Of a stretch of 36,285 nucleotides of DNA, positions 1-13,251 are shown in pieces. Each line of letters opens with the position of its first letter. The stretch's first letter is position 1. Origin of the DNA: Daldinia sp. FL1419 (lineage: Eukaryota > Ascomycota > Sordariomycetes > Xylariales > Hypoxylaceae); assembly GCA_025201765.1 (NCBI GenBank), contig MU623572.1, positions 1 through 36,285 of the forward strand. The letters are read 5' to 3'. The notes beneath the pieces were generated by a model. That model saw only the letters and a program-made list of their open reading frames with translations. It ran no database searches and was not told where the DNA came from. Position numbers and translations under genes: made by a program.

Positions 1-1424
1 ATTTATATAATATAATATAATAAATATATTTATAAATATAAAATTTAAAAAAGATATATTTATATATATACCCTAAAGATATTAATAGTTAAGAAAGATA
101 TTTTATATTATTAAAATATTCTATAATTTTTGAGAATTGCCTTTCTTTTAATAATAAGAGTTTTTATAAATTTTAAAAAAATTTGGCTTTATTTTAATAT
201 TTTAAAAACCATATATATTTATTAAAAATAAAATTTTCTTCTTTATATATATAAATGATATTATTATAATATATTAGAAAAAAATTAAGCCAAAAATTAA
301 ATTAATTATTTCTAAATTTAAAAAATAATATAAATTAATTGAAAATAATAAATTATAATGATTTCTTAAAATTAAAATAATTTGAGATTAAGTATAATAT
401 TGAATTTAATTAAATTAATTTGTTTATATTAATAAAATTATTAACCTAATAAAAGTAGTTAAAAAAATCCTTAAAATACCTATAATAAAAAAAGAGTTAT
501 TATTTTATATAAGAATGGCCTCACTTTAATCAATATAGTAATATTAATAAAAAATAAGTTTAATCTTATATGTTATAGTAATTATTTGGCTTAATATTGT
601 ATTTACTTACTTAAGATTAGCTTAATTTAATTTAAATTTAAATCTGAAATATTATATAATAATTAATTAAGTTATATAATATTTCTAACATATATAAGGA
701 TATACCTTAAAATTAAATGGAGGTAATATTTTTAAGGTTATTAATGATGTTTTATTTACTAATAATATAATTAATTAAAAAAATTTATAAATATATATAA
801 TAAAATTATTTAATAAAATAATTGGTTAAAGAGTTAGTAAATAAAATATAATTATTATTTTTATTATTAAAATTAAATTATTTATTTTAATTTAAATTAT
901 AAAAAAAAGTTTTATATATTATAGTTGATTAAAAATTTTAGAATTAAATTTAAAGATTAAATTATATTTTTATTATGTAATAATAAATAAATAATTGGAT
1001 TAATTATTAAAAATATTAAGAAATTTAAAATGAAGTTAAAATATGTGGATATATATAATTATTGGTTTAGATAAAAGGTTTAAAAAAACCATATTAAAAT
1101 TAATTATGTTAGTTTAGAAAATATAAATATAAATAAATTTATAAAAATATTATTAAAGAAGAAGTATGTTTATTTTAAAGAATAGATAAATTTAGTAAAT
1201 ATTTTAGATTGTTTAAAAGCCAAAACATTTAAGAATATGGATAAGATGATACAGCAGAAGTAGGAGATGAATAAGGAAATTATTAAGGAAGTATAATTAG
1301 AAAAATATATCAATTTGGGGATATAAAAAGATTACATTTTTAATATTATATGTTCCAAATTTGTTTGTCAACTTTATTTAAAAAAGTATATTAAATTAAT
1401 AAACCTAAAAATAATGTAGAAAAA
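1..1424. other. RIP-degraded AT-rich DNA
   Basis: Almost pure A/T sequence without open frames of note, typical of RIP-mutated repeats. The only recognisable trace is the copia-like segment near its right end, listed separately. No host gene is visible. Confidence 0.75.
1331..1390 (+). pseudogene. Ty1/copia pol fragment (pre-integrase segment)
   Basis: Read on the plus strand, this stretch gives ITFLILYVPNLFVNFI, then a stop, then KK. It matches the conserved copia pattern xLxxVLYVPxLxxNLxSxxKL that lies between protease and integrase. The match is short but specific, and the stop fits RIP damage. The remains end near 1,425, where base composition returns to normal, so this is a truncated element. 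Upstream sequence (about 1,020-1,330) may be more of the same polyprotein but I could not align it. Confidence 0.5.
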
Positions 1425-1812
1425 TTCTCTCCCTTATAATAATTCCATAAAAAGCCTCACTGCTTTATTCTAGAATTTGAACAATAATAATAATAATTTA
1501 AATTCTACAATCATAATTTTTCTTTATGTATTATGTGACACGCCAATTCTCTTACCACGCACCTTACCTCCCTATTATCATAGCTCAATCAAATTATATT
1601 CTATAATTCAGAAAAAAGCGTTTAAATTAAAGCGAACTTTTATTTTGGGTATTGTTATGTAGAAATCCTTTACTATATGAATTGTTGTGTTAGACACCTT
1701 TTTTGACAGCATTCTGCCATGTAGGTACATACCTGTATGTACATGCGGGAGTAGCCACGGGGGCCACATTTAATATGTATATTTGTGCGTTTAGGTGGTT
1801 TCACCTGAGACT
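1425..1812. other. Non-RIPped unique DNA patch
   Basis: About 390 bp with near-normal base composition between AT-rich blocks. It contains a short AAT microsatellite (about 1,480-1,498) and a TAGGTACATACCTGTATGTACATG imperfect palindrome (about 1,722-1,745), a word type otherwise seen in the gene island. It is probably host sequence flanking transposon insertions. The 61-codon open frame starting at 1,477 has no recognisable features. Confidence 0.5.
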
Positions 1813-1993
1813 TGGGGCACCAATTATTGTATAATAATTAAGATTTAAATAAATCTATATTAATAATGAATTAATTATATATTTTTTAAAAATTTATGTT
1901 AGGTTTGTGGCATAGATATTTATATTAGGTTTAGCCTTAGGCGGTATATAATTTTACTGGACCAAATGGTTTGTGCTTCTAGTAGGATCCATA
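1813..1993 (+). repeat. 181-bp LTR-like repeat A, left copy
   Basis: Aligns without gaps to 13,589-13,769. By hand count about 32 of 181 positions differ and all are transitions. The inferred ends are TG...CA (5' TGGGGCACC; 3' GGATCCATA here against GGATCCACA in the other copy, a CA-to-TA change), the usual LTR termini. No matching 5-bp target duplication flanks the pair, so they could be the LTRs of one outer element later filled by insertions, or two solo LTRs. Probably a small-LTR retroelement. Confidence 0.75.
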
Positions 1994-2842
1994 TTATCTT
2001 CTTTATCCTAAGATATTTATCTTTAAATATTATATATAACTTTTTTAGTTAATTTATATATTAATATTTTATTTATATTATTAAATATATAAATTTAATT
2101 TTTTTTTTATTTTAATATATATTTATTAATATATTATATATTTTATATTAGGTATTTATTATTAATATAAATTAAAAATAAATTTATACTATTGTATTTG
2201 TTTTGTAATTTTATACCTCTAAGATTTTAAATTTTATATATATTATTTGAATAATAGTTTATTACAATTTAAAAACTATTATAATAAAGTTTATATTTGA
2301 ATAATCGTTAATGTACTTATAATATTCAGTTTTTAAATGCGTAGGTTTATATTAAGCCTTTTTTCTTTTATAAATAAGTACGTATTTAATCTTTAAATGA
2401 CCTAATATTATTAAATTGGTTATAAACTAATGGAACTTCGTATTTTATAATTAATTTGATTATAAATACCTTTTTCTTCTCCTTACTAATTTTATAACTA
2501 TATTTAACAAAATTAGGAGATTATTAAAATTGTAATGATTATGTATTAAATAAGAGGAAATAATTATTATATTTTTTTTATTTTAAAATATAATTATAAA
2601 TTATTAATATATATCTAAATAATTTAATTAGAAAAGTTATAAATAAATTTATATAATATTTTTAAAATATAATTTATTTAATATCCCCATTTACCTTTTT
2701 TATTTTTTTATTAATTTTAAAATATAATAGAATAATTGTTTTAATTGTAAATCTATGATTTTTAATCCATTATTTAATGTTATAATTTATAAAATTATTT
2801 ATATTATTATTAATTTATTTTTATAAATAATGAACCAGGGTA
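1994..2842. other. RIP-degraded AT-rich DNA, nothing recognised
   Basis: T-rich and C-poor sequence. No coding motif, repeat boundary or host gene was identified. It could be internal sequence of the outer element bounded by repeat A. Confidence 0.6.
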
Positions 2843-3225
2843 GTGTGATTAGGTAATAGGAGCTACTTTGAAGGACCCTATTTGCCCCCCCCCCTTCTAA
2901 GGTTTACAGCTCTTTTGGATATAAATAGGTCTTTAGGAGTTGTTTTCTTGCCTGATCAGTTCAAGTCATATATAGTTCTTCAGAGATCATTTTTATAAAG
3001 CTTTATATGAATAATATACATTTTTTGGGTTTATAACCTTATTATACGTATTACTATTGTTAAGTAGTCATTTATAGCAGCTTTTCTATTTAATCATTCT
3101 ATTATATTCTTTAGGATATAGTCACCTTATATCCTCGAGCTCATATAGCCTCTGGCTTACTATGGGTTAGTTGAAGTATAGGGCATATCCTGCAGGAGCT
3201 ATTAGAGCTCCTGTTCAATAACTAA
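2843..3225 (+). repeat. LTR fragment with promoter module (P1) and distal module (Q1)
   Basis: Less degraded than its surroundings. P1 (about 2,843-2,998) includes a C10 run, TAAGGTTTACAG, a TATA-like TATAAATAGG and a CTTGCCTGATCAGTTCAAG segment. It recurs at about 28,448-28,598, and its core recurs twice near 27,900-28,130. Q1 (about 3,110-3,225) recurs inverted at about 28,205-28,292. A TATA box followed by a conserved segment is the layout of a retrotransposon LTR promoter. Its plus orientation disagrees with the minus-strand gypsy relic next to it, so it may belong to another element. Confidence 0.6.
3193..3213. repeat. Perfect 8-bp-stem hairpin in LTR module Q1
   Basis: CAGGAGCT, 5-nt loop, AGCTCCTG. 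The inverted partner at about 28,205-28,235 has lost the pairing through transitions. Its position near the end of the Q module suggests an LTR end structure or terminator hairpin. Confidence 0.6.
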
Positions 3226-4354
3226 AAATATTACTAATTAATTTTAATAATAATATATAATTAATAAATAATATATTTAATATAATTGCAATTATAATTT
3301 ATTTTATGATATATTTAATAATTATTAATATTATAACAATATATATTAATATATAATTAATTATTCATTTAATTAAAAATATAGGTAGTTAAATAGGTTA
3401 TAAATTAAGTAATATAGGATTTAATCTTTTTATTAATTAATAATTAAGATATTTTATTATTATTTTTTATATAATTAATATTAAATTTAGGTGTTAATAT
3501 TCCTTTAATATTTTTTATTAAAATATTTTTATTATAAAATATTTATAATTTATATATAATAAATATATATAGATTAATAATTTATTATAATTTAACATTT
3601 TTTAAAAATTATTATTTTATAAATTAATTTTATTATATATAACAAATTGTTGGATATTTATTTATATATTAAAACCTTATATAATTTATCTTTATATACT
3701 ATAAAATAATTATAAATCCATTTTTTTTCAAAATATGGAAATTATTTTACATTTAGTTTTAAATATTTGTATATTATTTGCAAATTAAGTTAATTTAATT
3801 TATACAGATGTTTCATAATATATTACTACTTTTTATCAATTACTAAATAAAATTTAATATATATTATCTTTAATGGTTTAAATAAATAATTAATTAAAAT
3901 ATTAATTTTTTTTAATTTATAAATAATATATATATTATAATATTTAATAAAATTAAAAAAATGTAAAATTTAAATTAATTATTTAATTTTATTATTAATT
4001 ATTTTTAATAATTTATAATTTATAATTATAATAATATTACCTCTTTTAACTTAATAATATTAATATTGCAATAAAAATATAATTTTAAATAATTTTTGCT
4101 TTTGTATTAGATAATGTTATTGTGTTATTGTTAGGGTTTTGGAAAAGTAGGTTATTGGATGTAGAATTTGTTAATTGTTATATAGATAAGATTATAATAA
4201 TATTATTCTTATATATTTTTTATTAATATTTAATTTTAATATAATGAATAATTTTTAATTAAATTATTATATTATAAATATAATAATAATATATTTATAT
4301 ATCTTATATTATATTTATTTAATTTCTTTTGTTAATTTAATTGGTATATTCTTT
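3226..4354 (-). pseudogene. RIP-degraded DNA, probable gypsy integrase end
   Basis: Lies directly downstream, on the minus strand, of recognisable Ty3/gypsy reverse transcriptase, where RNase H and integrase should be. I could not read integrase motifs reliably, so this assignment rests on position only. Confidence 0.3.
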
Positions 4355-6190
4355 TGTTAATTTCTTGTTAGAGTTATCAGTAGTATAGTAAGGCGTAAAT
4401 ATTTATTAATAAAATTTTTAAAATAATTTGTAGTGTTAATAAATACTTGTATTTCTATTGTGATTTGAGGTATAAGATATTTTTAAATAATTGTAACCTT
4501 GGTTGGATTAATTTCAATATTTTATTTTAAAATAATAAAATTTAAGAATATATCTTTTTATATAAATAGGAGATTTTTTTTACTATTAATAAACATATTA
4601 TAATCTATTAATTACTAAAATATAAACATTATTTATTCATATAATTGCTCTTTAATATTGGCTTATATATAAATATTATTAAGAATACCTATTAATTATT
4701 TATAAAATTTATTCAAAATTTTATTAATAAATATTTAAAATATTATTAATATGTTGGTTAGTCTGAATGGTATAATTATTTATTTAAATATTTTGAATAA
4801 TATTATAAATGTAATTTTTTTATAATTCTTTATATGGATATATAATTGTTAAAAATTGTCTTTTAAATTGATAAATATTATTTATTTATGGTCCATTATT
4901 TTCTATATTTAATTCTAGAAATTAGGTAATGGATAAATATTCTTTTTAATTTATTTATTCATTTTATAATAGTTGTAATAAAAGTGTTAAATTATATTTG
5001 AATTATTTTTTTTTAGTATTATTATTTAATTTAAAATTTTTTTAAATGTTAAAAAAGATGGAAATGCTTATAGATTTTTGTTTTGATATATAATTTTACC
5101 TTTATATTTCTTGATAAATTCTTGTAAGGTTTATTTTTATTAAAGATTATATTATTGTAAAAATAATTTAATTAATAAATTATTATTTATATTAATTTTA
5201 TATTTCATTTTAATTCAGATATTTATATAGTATTTTGATGGATTAAATAATATTATAAATTTAATTTTATATTTTTATAAATATATTTAAATTTTAAGAT
5301 TATTTATTAATATATTTTTATATTATTTAATATATTTAAATATATTATCTATTTTATATATAGTTTCTATTATAATATAAATTAAAGGATTTTATATAAA
5401 TTTAATAACTAATTTACCCTCATATTTTATAAATTTTAAAAATTAATTTTAATATAATCCATTATAAAAAATACCTTATTTATAAAAAATTCCTTTATTA
5501 ATAATAAAATTATTAGGAAATATACCATTAAATATAATATTTATTAAAATAATAAAAATAGTATTATAACCATCTCCAATTTTAAATTTATTATATACAA
5601 TAATATTATATAAAATATATAATCCTCTACCACCAATTCCAATTATAATAAATAAATTAAATAATTTATAAATTTATATTTTAATTATAAAAAATTTTAA
5701 AATATAATAAAAAAAAATATTTATAATTAAAAAAATTAAGAAATTATAACCATTATATATATATATTTTAAAAATATTATAATTTTCATTATAACCTTCT
5801 TATATAAATTTATTTCATTTTAATTATAATTTTTCACTAATATTCATTATTACCCAATGAATGTAGCACCCCTATTCATCTTCAACCTTAAAATAATTAA
5901 ATAATTTTAATAACTATGCCTTAAAAAATTTTTTATTAAATAAACTAATTTATACTTAATTATCATCCTCATCACCATCATCATCTATTACAATATATAT
6001 TTTCTTACTATTCTTACACTTTTAATTTAATATATTTTTAATTTATTTAATAAAATATATATATTTTTTATTATCTTTATATAATATACTTTTTAAAATA
6101 ATTTTTTTATTTTTATTATCATTATTATAAAATTTTTACTTATAATCTCTAACCTAATAACCTTTTTTATAATATATATAATAAAATTTA
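4355..6190 (-). pseudogene. Ty3/gypsy gag-pol relic, minus strand
   Basis: Minus-strand translation shows element landmarks in the correct order. At about 6,186-6,138 there is a zinc-knuckle ghost, YYIYYKKGY, stop, VRDYK, where the Cys and His positions have become Tyr. An acidic run follows at about 5,990-5,962. The YLDD box survives as LNN near 4,680, followed by IYI, stop, ANIKEQL. The thumb segment LxFII...IEINPTKV lies at about 4,545-4,495. Then comes a FxNxxNYFKNFINKYLRLT stretch at about 4,450-4,355, corresponding to the gypsy FLGFANFYRRFI region. Stops and TGT-to-TAT, CAT-to-TAT and GAT-to-AAT type changes are what RIP produces. The element is not functional. Confidence 0.75.
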
Positions 6191-7435
6191 TTTTTAATTT
6201 TAATTATATAACTATTTTTTTTAACTATATAAACCTTTTTATTATTACTTTAAAAATCTAAAATAATAATCTTTTATATAATAATTAAAATAAATTTGCA
6301 TATATTTAACAACATTATTTCAATATTATTAGGTTTATTTTAAATAATATTTAAAATATTTAATTTATAAAATGGTATAATAATACTTTATAATTTAATT
6401 ATAATTATTAATATATTATAAATTTTATTTTTTATAATTATTTATATTATTATAGCAGTTTAATGGATTATTTCTTTTACCATTTCTTGGATAGATTATC
6501 CTAATATGTAGTTTTAACATATCTACCAAATGCTAAAAATGTATATATATAAAAGGTATATTAATATCTTATAAATTTAAGATATATTATAATTTAGAAT
6601 AAAGAATTTATAAAAATTATTACGTACATATTTTATAAAATTAATCATAATTTTATTTTAATAGGATAAGAAAATTAAAAATATAATAATTAGGTTAAAT
6701 AATATATAATAAATATTAAAAATTTATATAATTGTTTTTATAAAAATTAATTAATTAAATAAAATTTATTATATTTATTCAATAATTTATTAAAAATTTC
6801 CAACCAATTTAATTAATATTTTAATTATTTATAATTTATAAGGTACTAAAATTACTTTTAATTAATTTTATATATTATATAATTTATTAAATATTATATT
6901 ATTAACTTATATTAATTTAAAATATAGTAGGAATATAACCTTATTCTTTATTTTATAATAAAAAAAATAATTAATTTTTATTATTAAAATAATATCAAAT
7001 TATATTCCTTTAATTTTTTACTTTTATTGGGTTATATTAGTAGTTGAAAAATCTATCCAATTAAAATTAATTTAATTATTTATAAATTAATTTTAGGTAG
7101 TTTAATATATTAAGTTTAATATATTAATTATAGTAATTAATATATTAACTTTATCTTCATTGGTTATGCTTTTGCCCTTATCAAATTGATTAAACTTATA
7201 TATTAATCAGATAAATTATATTTCTATATAATCTTAAAAAACTTAGAAATTATTATTTTATATATAATTATTAATTATATTTTATATTATATTAATTATA
7301 ATATTTAAATATTTATTTATAATTAATATTATAATTTTTAAATTATAGTTATTAATAAGATTAATAAATAAATTAATAACAATCCTAAAAGATTTTCCAT
7401 TTTTATTTTTAGATATTATATTTGATTATAATTAT
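6191..7435. other. RIP-degraded AT-rich DNA, nothing recognised
   Basis: Probably 5' gag and LTR of the minus-strand gypsy relic, since it lies upstream of the zinc-knuckle ghost. No LTR edge or reading frame could be established. Confidence 0.45.
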
Positions 7436-7608
7436 TGGCAGGAAGGAGTTTTATAGCATTTATTTGACTTATTATATAATTAGAGTATGTATTAGGGTTA
7501 AATCCAGATTTTCATTTAAAGTAGGTTAACCTATAAATTTCTTAATTTTTAAATAATTTTATTTATTTATTAAATATAATAATATATTATAATTTAATAA
7601 TTCTTTTA
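7436..7608 (+). repeat. 5' LTR of the copia element
   Basis: 173 bp, starting TGGCAGGAAGGAG and ending TTCTTTTA, where the 3' copy ends TTCCTTCA (terminal CA changed to TA here). By hand count about 43 of 173 positions differ from the 3' LTR, all transitions. Most are T here against C in the partner, so this copy was hit mainly by plus-strand C-to-T change. Confidence 0.85.
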
Positions 7609-9384
7609 TAATAGTATTTTATTTAAGAATAAAAATTTTAATAATTATAATGGTTATTGTATAATGTTTTTAATATTATTTAATATAAGATTAAATTTTA
7701 ATGGAGTTGGAATAATTGATATAGGTTAGAGAGAATTTGGAAATATGAAAATTATAGGGATATTAAATAAGTTGTAAATATGTATAATGTGGTTGGAAGA
7801 GTAGTAGAGTATAATTATTGTTGGTTTGTAAGATAGTTTGGAAGAGTAGAGGGAATTATTAAATAGATTTATAATTGAATAGATTGAGTTGCATTTAAAA
7901 TTTAAATAATATAAAAAAATGGCAGAAAAAGTTGAAACAAGTTTTAATATTAGTGTAATTTAATAAAATAATGATAATAAATTTATTAAGATTTTTATAT
8001 ATAAATTTTAAAATATATTTTATATAATGAAAAATAATTTAAATAAAATGGTTAATTATTAGGTTAAAATTGAAGAGGAATTTAGAAGAATGAAGAAGTT
8101 GTAAATATTAATTTATAATATATTTGGTGTTTTTTTAGAAAGTAATTTGTTTATATTGTTTTTAATTTTATTATTGGTGGAGTAGGTTAATGGGAAATTT
8201 TTTTACAAAAGTGATGAATATTAATTATTATATAAATTAGAATAGTTGAATTTGATTAATTAATTATTATTAATGTTTTGCCTGATAGATAAAAAAGTTA
8301 ATAAAGTGGTAATTAGGTTTGTGATATTTATAAAATAAAAAAATCTTTTTTAGATTTTTGATGAAATGTTATATGAAGAAAAAATAAAAAAATAGTTTGA
8401 AAAAATGAAGAAGTTAAAGTTAAAGAAGGAAAAATGGATTTAAAAGGTTATTTTTAATAATTTTATTATAATAAATAATAATTTTAATTTATTAGATTTA
8501 TTATTAAATTTATTAAATTTGTTGGATAAATTAAATAAAAATAGATATAAATTATTAAATAGTAGTTTGGAGTTAGAAGATAATAAGACCTTAATCTTTA
8601 ATAATTTAGTTCTATTGTTTTTAAAGAAAAAAAAAATAAAAAGGTGAAGAAGGATTTATAATTAAAATGATAGTCTTTTAAATCAATTAATATAAAGATT
8701 ATATTAAAATAAAAGAAATTTAATTTTTTATTAAATAAAAATAATTATTTAAAGGGTTAATTAAATTGATTAATGTATAAGGAAATGTTTATATTATTAT
8801 TTAAAAAAATTGGTTATATTGAAAGAATAAAGTTGATTATAATGGATAAATTATAGATAATATAAGTGATTATAAAAATATATAGATATGATTTGCTTAA
8901 TTTAATCATTGGTATGTAAAAAGATATAAAAGTTTTAAAGTTATTAAATTATATTTATATTTTTATAAATAAGGTTTAATAGTAAGAGTTTTGATTAATA
9001 CTTATTGTAATGAGTTATAATAAAAAGGATTTTATTTAATATAATTTAAAATAATAATAAATTGCACGCAGTGTATAAGAGGTTAACATACCTTTTACCC
9101 CAGAGTAAAAAGTAATGATATTCTTAAATAGCTATGAAAAAAAAGTCAAAAAATAAATTAAAATAATTTGTAAGATTATACATCTTCAAAAGAATCATAT
9201 GATTACAAAAATAATTGATAATTTTATCAACAAATTTAAAATTAAGATTAATTTAAAGAATCATAATTTTAGCTTAGCTCATAATATAAAAAAAAACTTA
9301 AAAAAATGGGGTAAGAAATTTCTTAAAAAATTGAAAACTTTTAATAATAAATCTGTATAAAATAATAAAAAAGGTTCTCTTTAT
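7609..9384 (+). pseudogene. Copia gag region, G-retaining and C-depleted
   Basis: Between the 5' LTR and the zinc-knuckle ghost, where gag belongs. Up to about 9,060 the plus strand keeps G but has very little C. A short unmutated patch at about 9,061-9,104 separates it from the C-retaining part downstream. No gag motif other than the zinc knuckle could be recognised. Confidence 0.5.
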
Positions 9385-12300
9385 TATAAATGCAACAAAT
9401 ACAATTATTTTAAGAAAAATTACAAGAAAAACATTAATAATCAAAATACTACTCAAAATATTAATTAAATTTAAATAAATTAAGTTCCACAACTACCTAT
9501 TAGATTAAATCAATATATAAACTCAGATAACAACATTTATATAATTAAAGTTAATAAAGATATATTAAAATTAATAATTATAATATATAATAAAAAATAT
9601 TTGGAAATTAACCTAATATATAATATATAAAATTTTATAATAACTCTGACAAAGAACACAGTAGTTGGAAGAAACCACAGAATATATTATCACTCCCTAC
9701 CTAAAATATATAAATTATTATTTAATATAAGAGTTAATATATATATTATAAACAATTTAAACAATTTTCTCCTTAATATAATAATTAATATTAATAATAA
9801 AAAATACATTATAAATATTAAAATAAAACTTATATTAATTATATAAATAAGAATAATTATTTATAAACTTTATAAGAAAAATAACAACACTATTAAAATA
9901 ACATTAAAATACACATTCTTCATTAAAGGTTTTCCCCTTAAGATTTTCTTTGGGGAACTCTTATATAAAATAGGCAATTAAATAAATAATTAATATATGT
10001 GGAATATTAATAAGACAATCTTAATAACCTTAAACATACAAAAGTAAAGATTTTACCTCTGGCAATATGATAAGTTAGAGCCAATGGCAATACCACCATC
10101 AAAACAATAAAAATACATACTAGGAATAAACACAAAAAACGATGATTAAAAATTAAAAAAGATAATTAAATCCTTTAAATCATTAAAATTATCAAAATTA
10201 ACTAATAAAACAAAAAATAAATTAATCCTTTAATATTATTAACTATACCACTCCAACACAAACAAAATAAAATAAATTATTAATAAATCCACAAACATCA
10301 ACTTAAACCAAAAAACAATCAAAAACCTACCATATATTACTTACAACCAAACAAAAATAATAAAGATACCCTTAAAAAAACCCTAAAAATAAATAAATTA
10401 CATAGGTAAAATAACCTAATATAATATAGATTCCTTACAATCCACCTCCATCAAAAAAAACAAATATTTTATATTAATAACTAACAATAACAACTCATAG
10501 CACCAATTCATAACATACAAAATAAAAAACAAAATAATAGCAATCATCACCAAATACCTTATACATCTATACGAAACATTCCAAACCCTCCCTAACCAAA
10601 CCAACAACTCCCAACATTAAATAAAAATCCTATAAATCAATAATAAATAAGAATTTAATATAAATTAATTAAAAACTTTTTATAAAGAAAAAAGCATGGA
10701 ATTAATTCTATCCACACCACATAATTAATATCAAAATAATATAACAAAAAAAAATATACATTTTTTACAAAATAAGGTATAAACTATATACATTGAAATA
10801 AAAATACCTACCTATTTCTGAAATTCCATCTTAAAAATAATTATATATATTATCAATAAAACTGGAATATCTATTTATAAAGGCATCACATCATTTAAAC
10901 AATATAAGAACTATTTAAAACCTAGAAAAGACCATAAGCCAAACAACATATACTTAAAAATCCTTAAAAACTGTTACTTTACCTTAATTAACCCAAATAA
11001 TAAGGCTATAATAATTAAAAAACTTAAAACACACAACACAAAAACTATTTTCCTAAATTATTACAAAGAACACAATTATATTATATAATTCCTAAAAAAA
11101 AATAGATTCTTAATAATATTATATATTATCTTCCATAAATATTTCAAAAACAACAATAGTGTTCCAAACTTGAAAGATATTATTAAATCACTTCCTAAAC
11201 ATATACAAAAACATCTCCATCACAAAAAAACAATCAAAGCTCCTAAAATTAGCATACAAAACACTAATAACAACATTATGAATAAAGATATTACTAATAA
11301 AAAAATAAGTCAAATTAAAAAAAAGAAAAATTAATCTAAAAAAATTATCCTAGATTTATACATCTATCAAACTCTAAACAAAATTAATAACATTTTTATA
11401 ATTACTATAAATTAAAAAAATATATTTAATAATTCTTTATTGTTATATTTAAATATTATTTAAAAAAATATTACAAACACTTTTATCTATACCAAAACAT
11501 TTTTTAAAAAACTTAAATAAACTAAAGAAGATAACCTTATATAAAAATATCTTATTAATATAATTACATGGAATAAAATATTTTAAATTAACAGAAATAA
11601 TCTAATAATTAAAAAAACCATAACCAATAATAATTAAGATTTATAATTTAAAATAATTTTCAAAGAAATTCAAAAGAACTTTAAATATAAAACATTTAAT
11701 TTTAAAAAACTATAAAATACTACTTACAAATATTTAATAAATAATAAATAAATATTAAAAAAAAAATTCTTATTAATAAACCTATTAAATAAATATAAAA
11801 TGCACATTTACACACAAAGATTTACACAACGAAAAAACATCAATTACAATAAAATAATTATTATAACCACTTATACAACATTATAACAAATATTGATAAC
11901 ATTTATAGCTCTTAATAATTAACACACTATTCAAATCAATTTTATAACTACATACTTAAATAATAACCTAATAAAAGATATCTTCATAAAACTCTTTCCA
12001 TTTTTAAAAAAATATTTTAAAACATTCCCAAATAAAATAAATAAATATAAATATATATCTAATAAAATTATCAAGCTTATAAATCCCCTATATAACTTAA
12101 AATAAACTAGTGCAGTATGGTAAAGATACATACACACATTACTAATTAAAAAAAAATATACACCACTAATATTAAATAATATAATATACATAAATAAAAA
12201 TATAAGAAATATAATAACCTTATATATAAACAACTTCTTATTCTATAAACCAAATACTAAGTGTTTTTCAGCACTGGTGATAAACATCAAAAAAAACATA

Positions 12301-13171
12301 CCTGTCACAGATTTAGGAATTACAGACTAATTTCTTAGAATTAGAATCATACACTCCTCTCCTATAAGAAATATTTGCCTTAATCAAGAACAATATATTA
12401 TAAAAACACTGAAAAATACTGGATTAAAAAAAAGGAAAGCAGTATCAATACTGTTCAACCTCAAAAAAAAAGAAATTATTTAAACACACAATTTAAAAAA
12501 CATCACTAATATAAATAAAATCTTTAAATATACCTCCCTCATTAAAAAAGCAAATTTTCTAATATATATCATAAAACCTAATATTAATTTTACAATATCT
12601 ACATAAATTCATTTTATATATAATCTTATAAAAACCCATTTAACCAATATTAAATAAGTAATAAAATATTTGAAAGGCATAATGAAACAAAATATACATT
12701 ATTATAAACTAAATAACAATCATCTATATTACATATATAACTCATTAAAATTACATAATATTATAAATATAAATTACACCTTTAATCCTATTATAGAAAA
12801 ATTAACTACAAAATACATATTCTTCATAACTGGGTTACCAATATTTTGATACGTTAAACTTCAACCTATTATGGTAAGAAATTCTAGCAAAACCAAGTAT
12901 ATTGCTTTGGACAATGCAACAATTAATATTATATAAATACAGAACTTTTTTAAAAAATTAAAACTTATACTACCAAAACCTATCACAATATTATGTAATA
13001 ATATAATAACAATAACCTAAACTAAAAAATCAACAATAAACCACCAAAAAAAATATATTTAAAAAAAATACCACTATATTAGGCAAGAAGTAAATAATAA
13101 TAATATTACATTGAAATATATATCAAAAAAAAAGAACCTTATAAACAACTTTATAAAACCCTTTAAGAAAG
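9385..13171 (+). pseudogene. Copia pol relic (zinc knuckle to RNase H)
   Basis: The zinc knuckle reads YKCNKYNYFKKNYKK, where copia Gag has a CX2CX4HX4C array; only the first Cys survives and the others are Tyr, with Gly to Asn beside them. The reverse transcriptase active-site box reads LYINNFLL. Downstream are DLGITD, stop, FLRIRII, then NSSKTKYIALDNAT of RNase H, a degraded CDN box (CNN), the YHYIRQEV segment and FIKPFKK near the 3' end. Almost every altered residue is explained by G-to-A on the plus strand. The region keeps C but is nearly free of G. Confidence 0.8.
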
Positions 13172-13251
13172 GTGAATATTATAAATTTATAAAATTATTA
13201 AAATTAAAAGATTAATAATAATTTTAATATAATATTTCTATAAAGGTATAT

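Noticed and set aside
9298..9492. 64-codon minus-strand hydrophobic frame
   Set aside because: Antisense to the copia zinc-knuckle region; apparent membrane protein is an artefact of A/T composition.
11931..12233. 100-codon minus-strand open frame in the AT-rich block
   Set aside because: It is the complement of the copia reverse transcriptase region, rich in Ile, Leu, Phe and Tyr only because RIP removed stop-generating bases on that strand.
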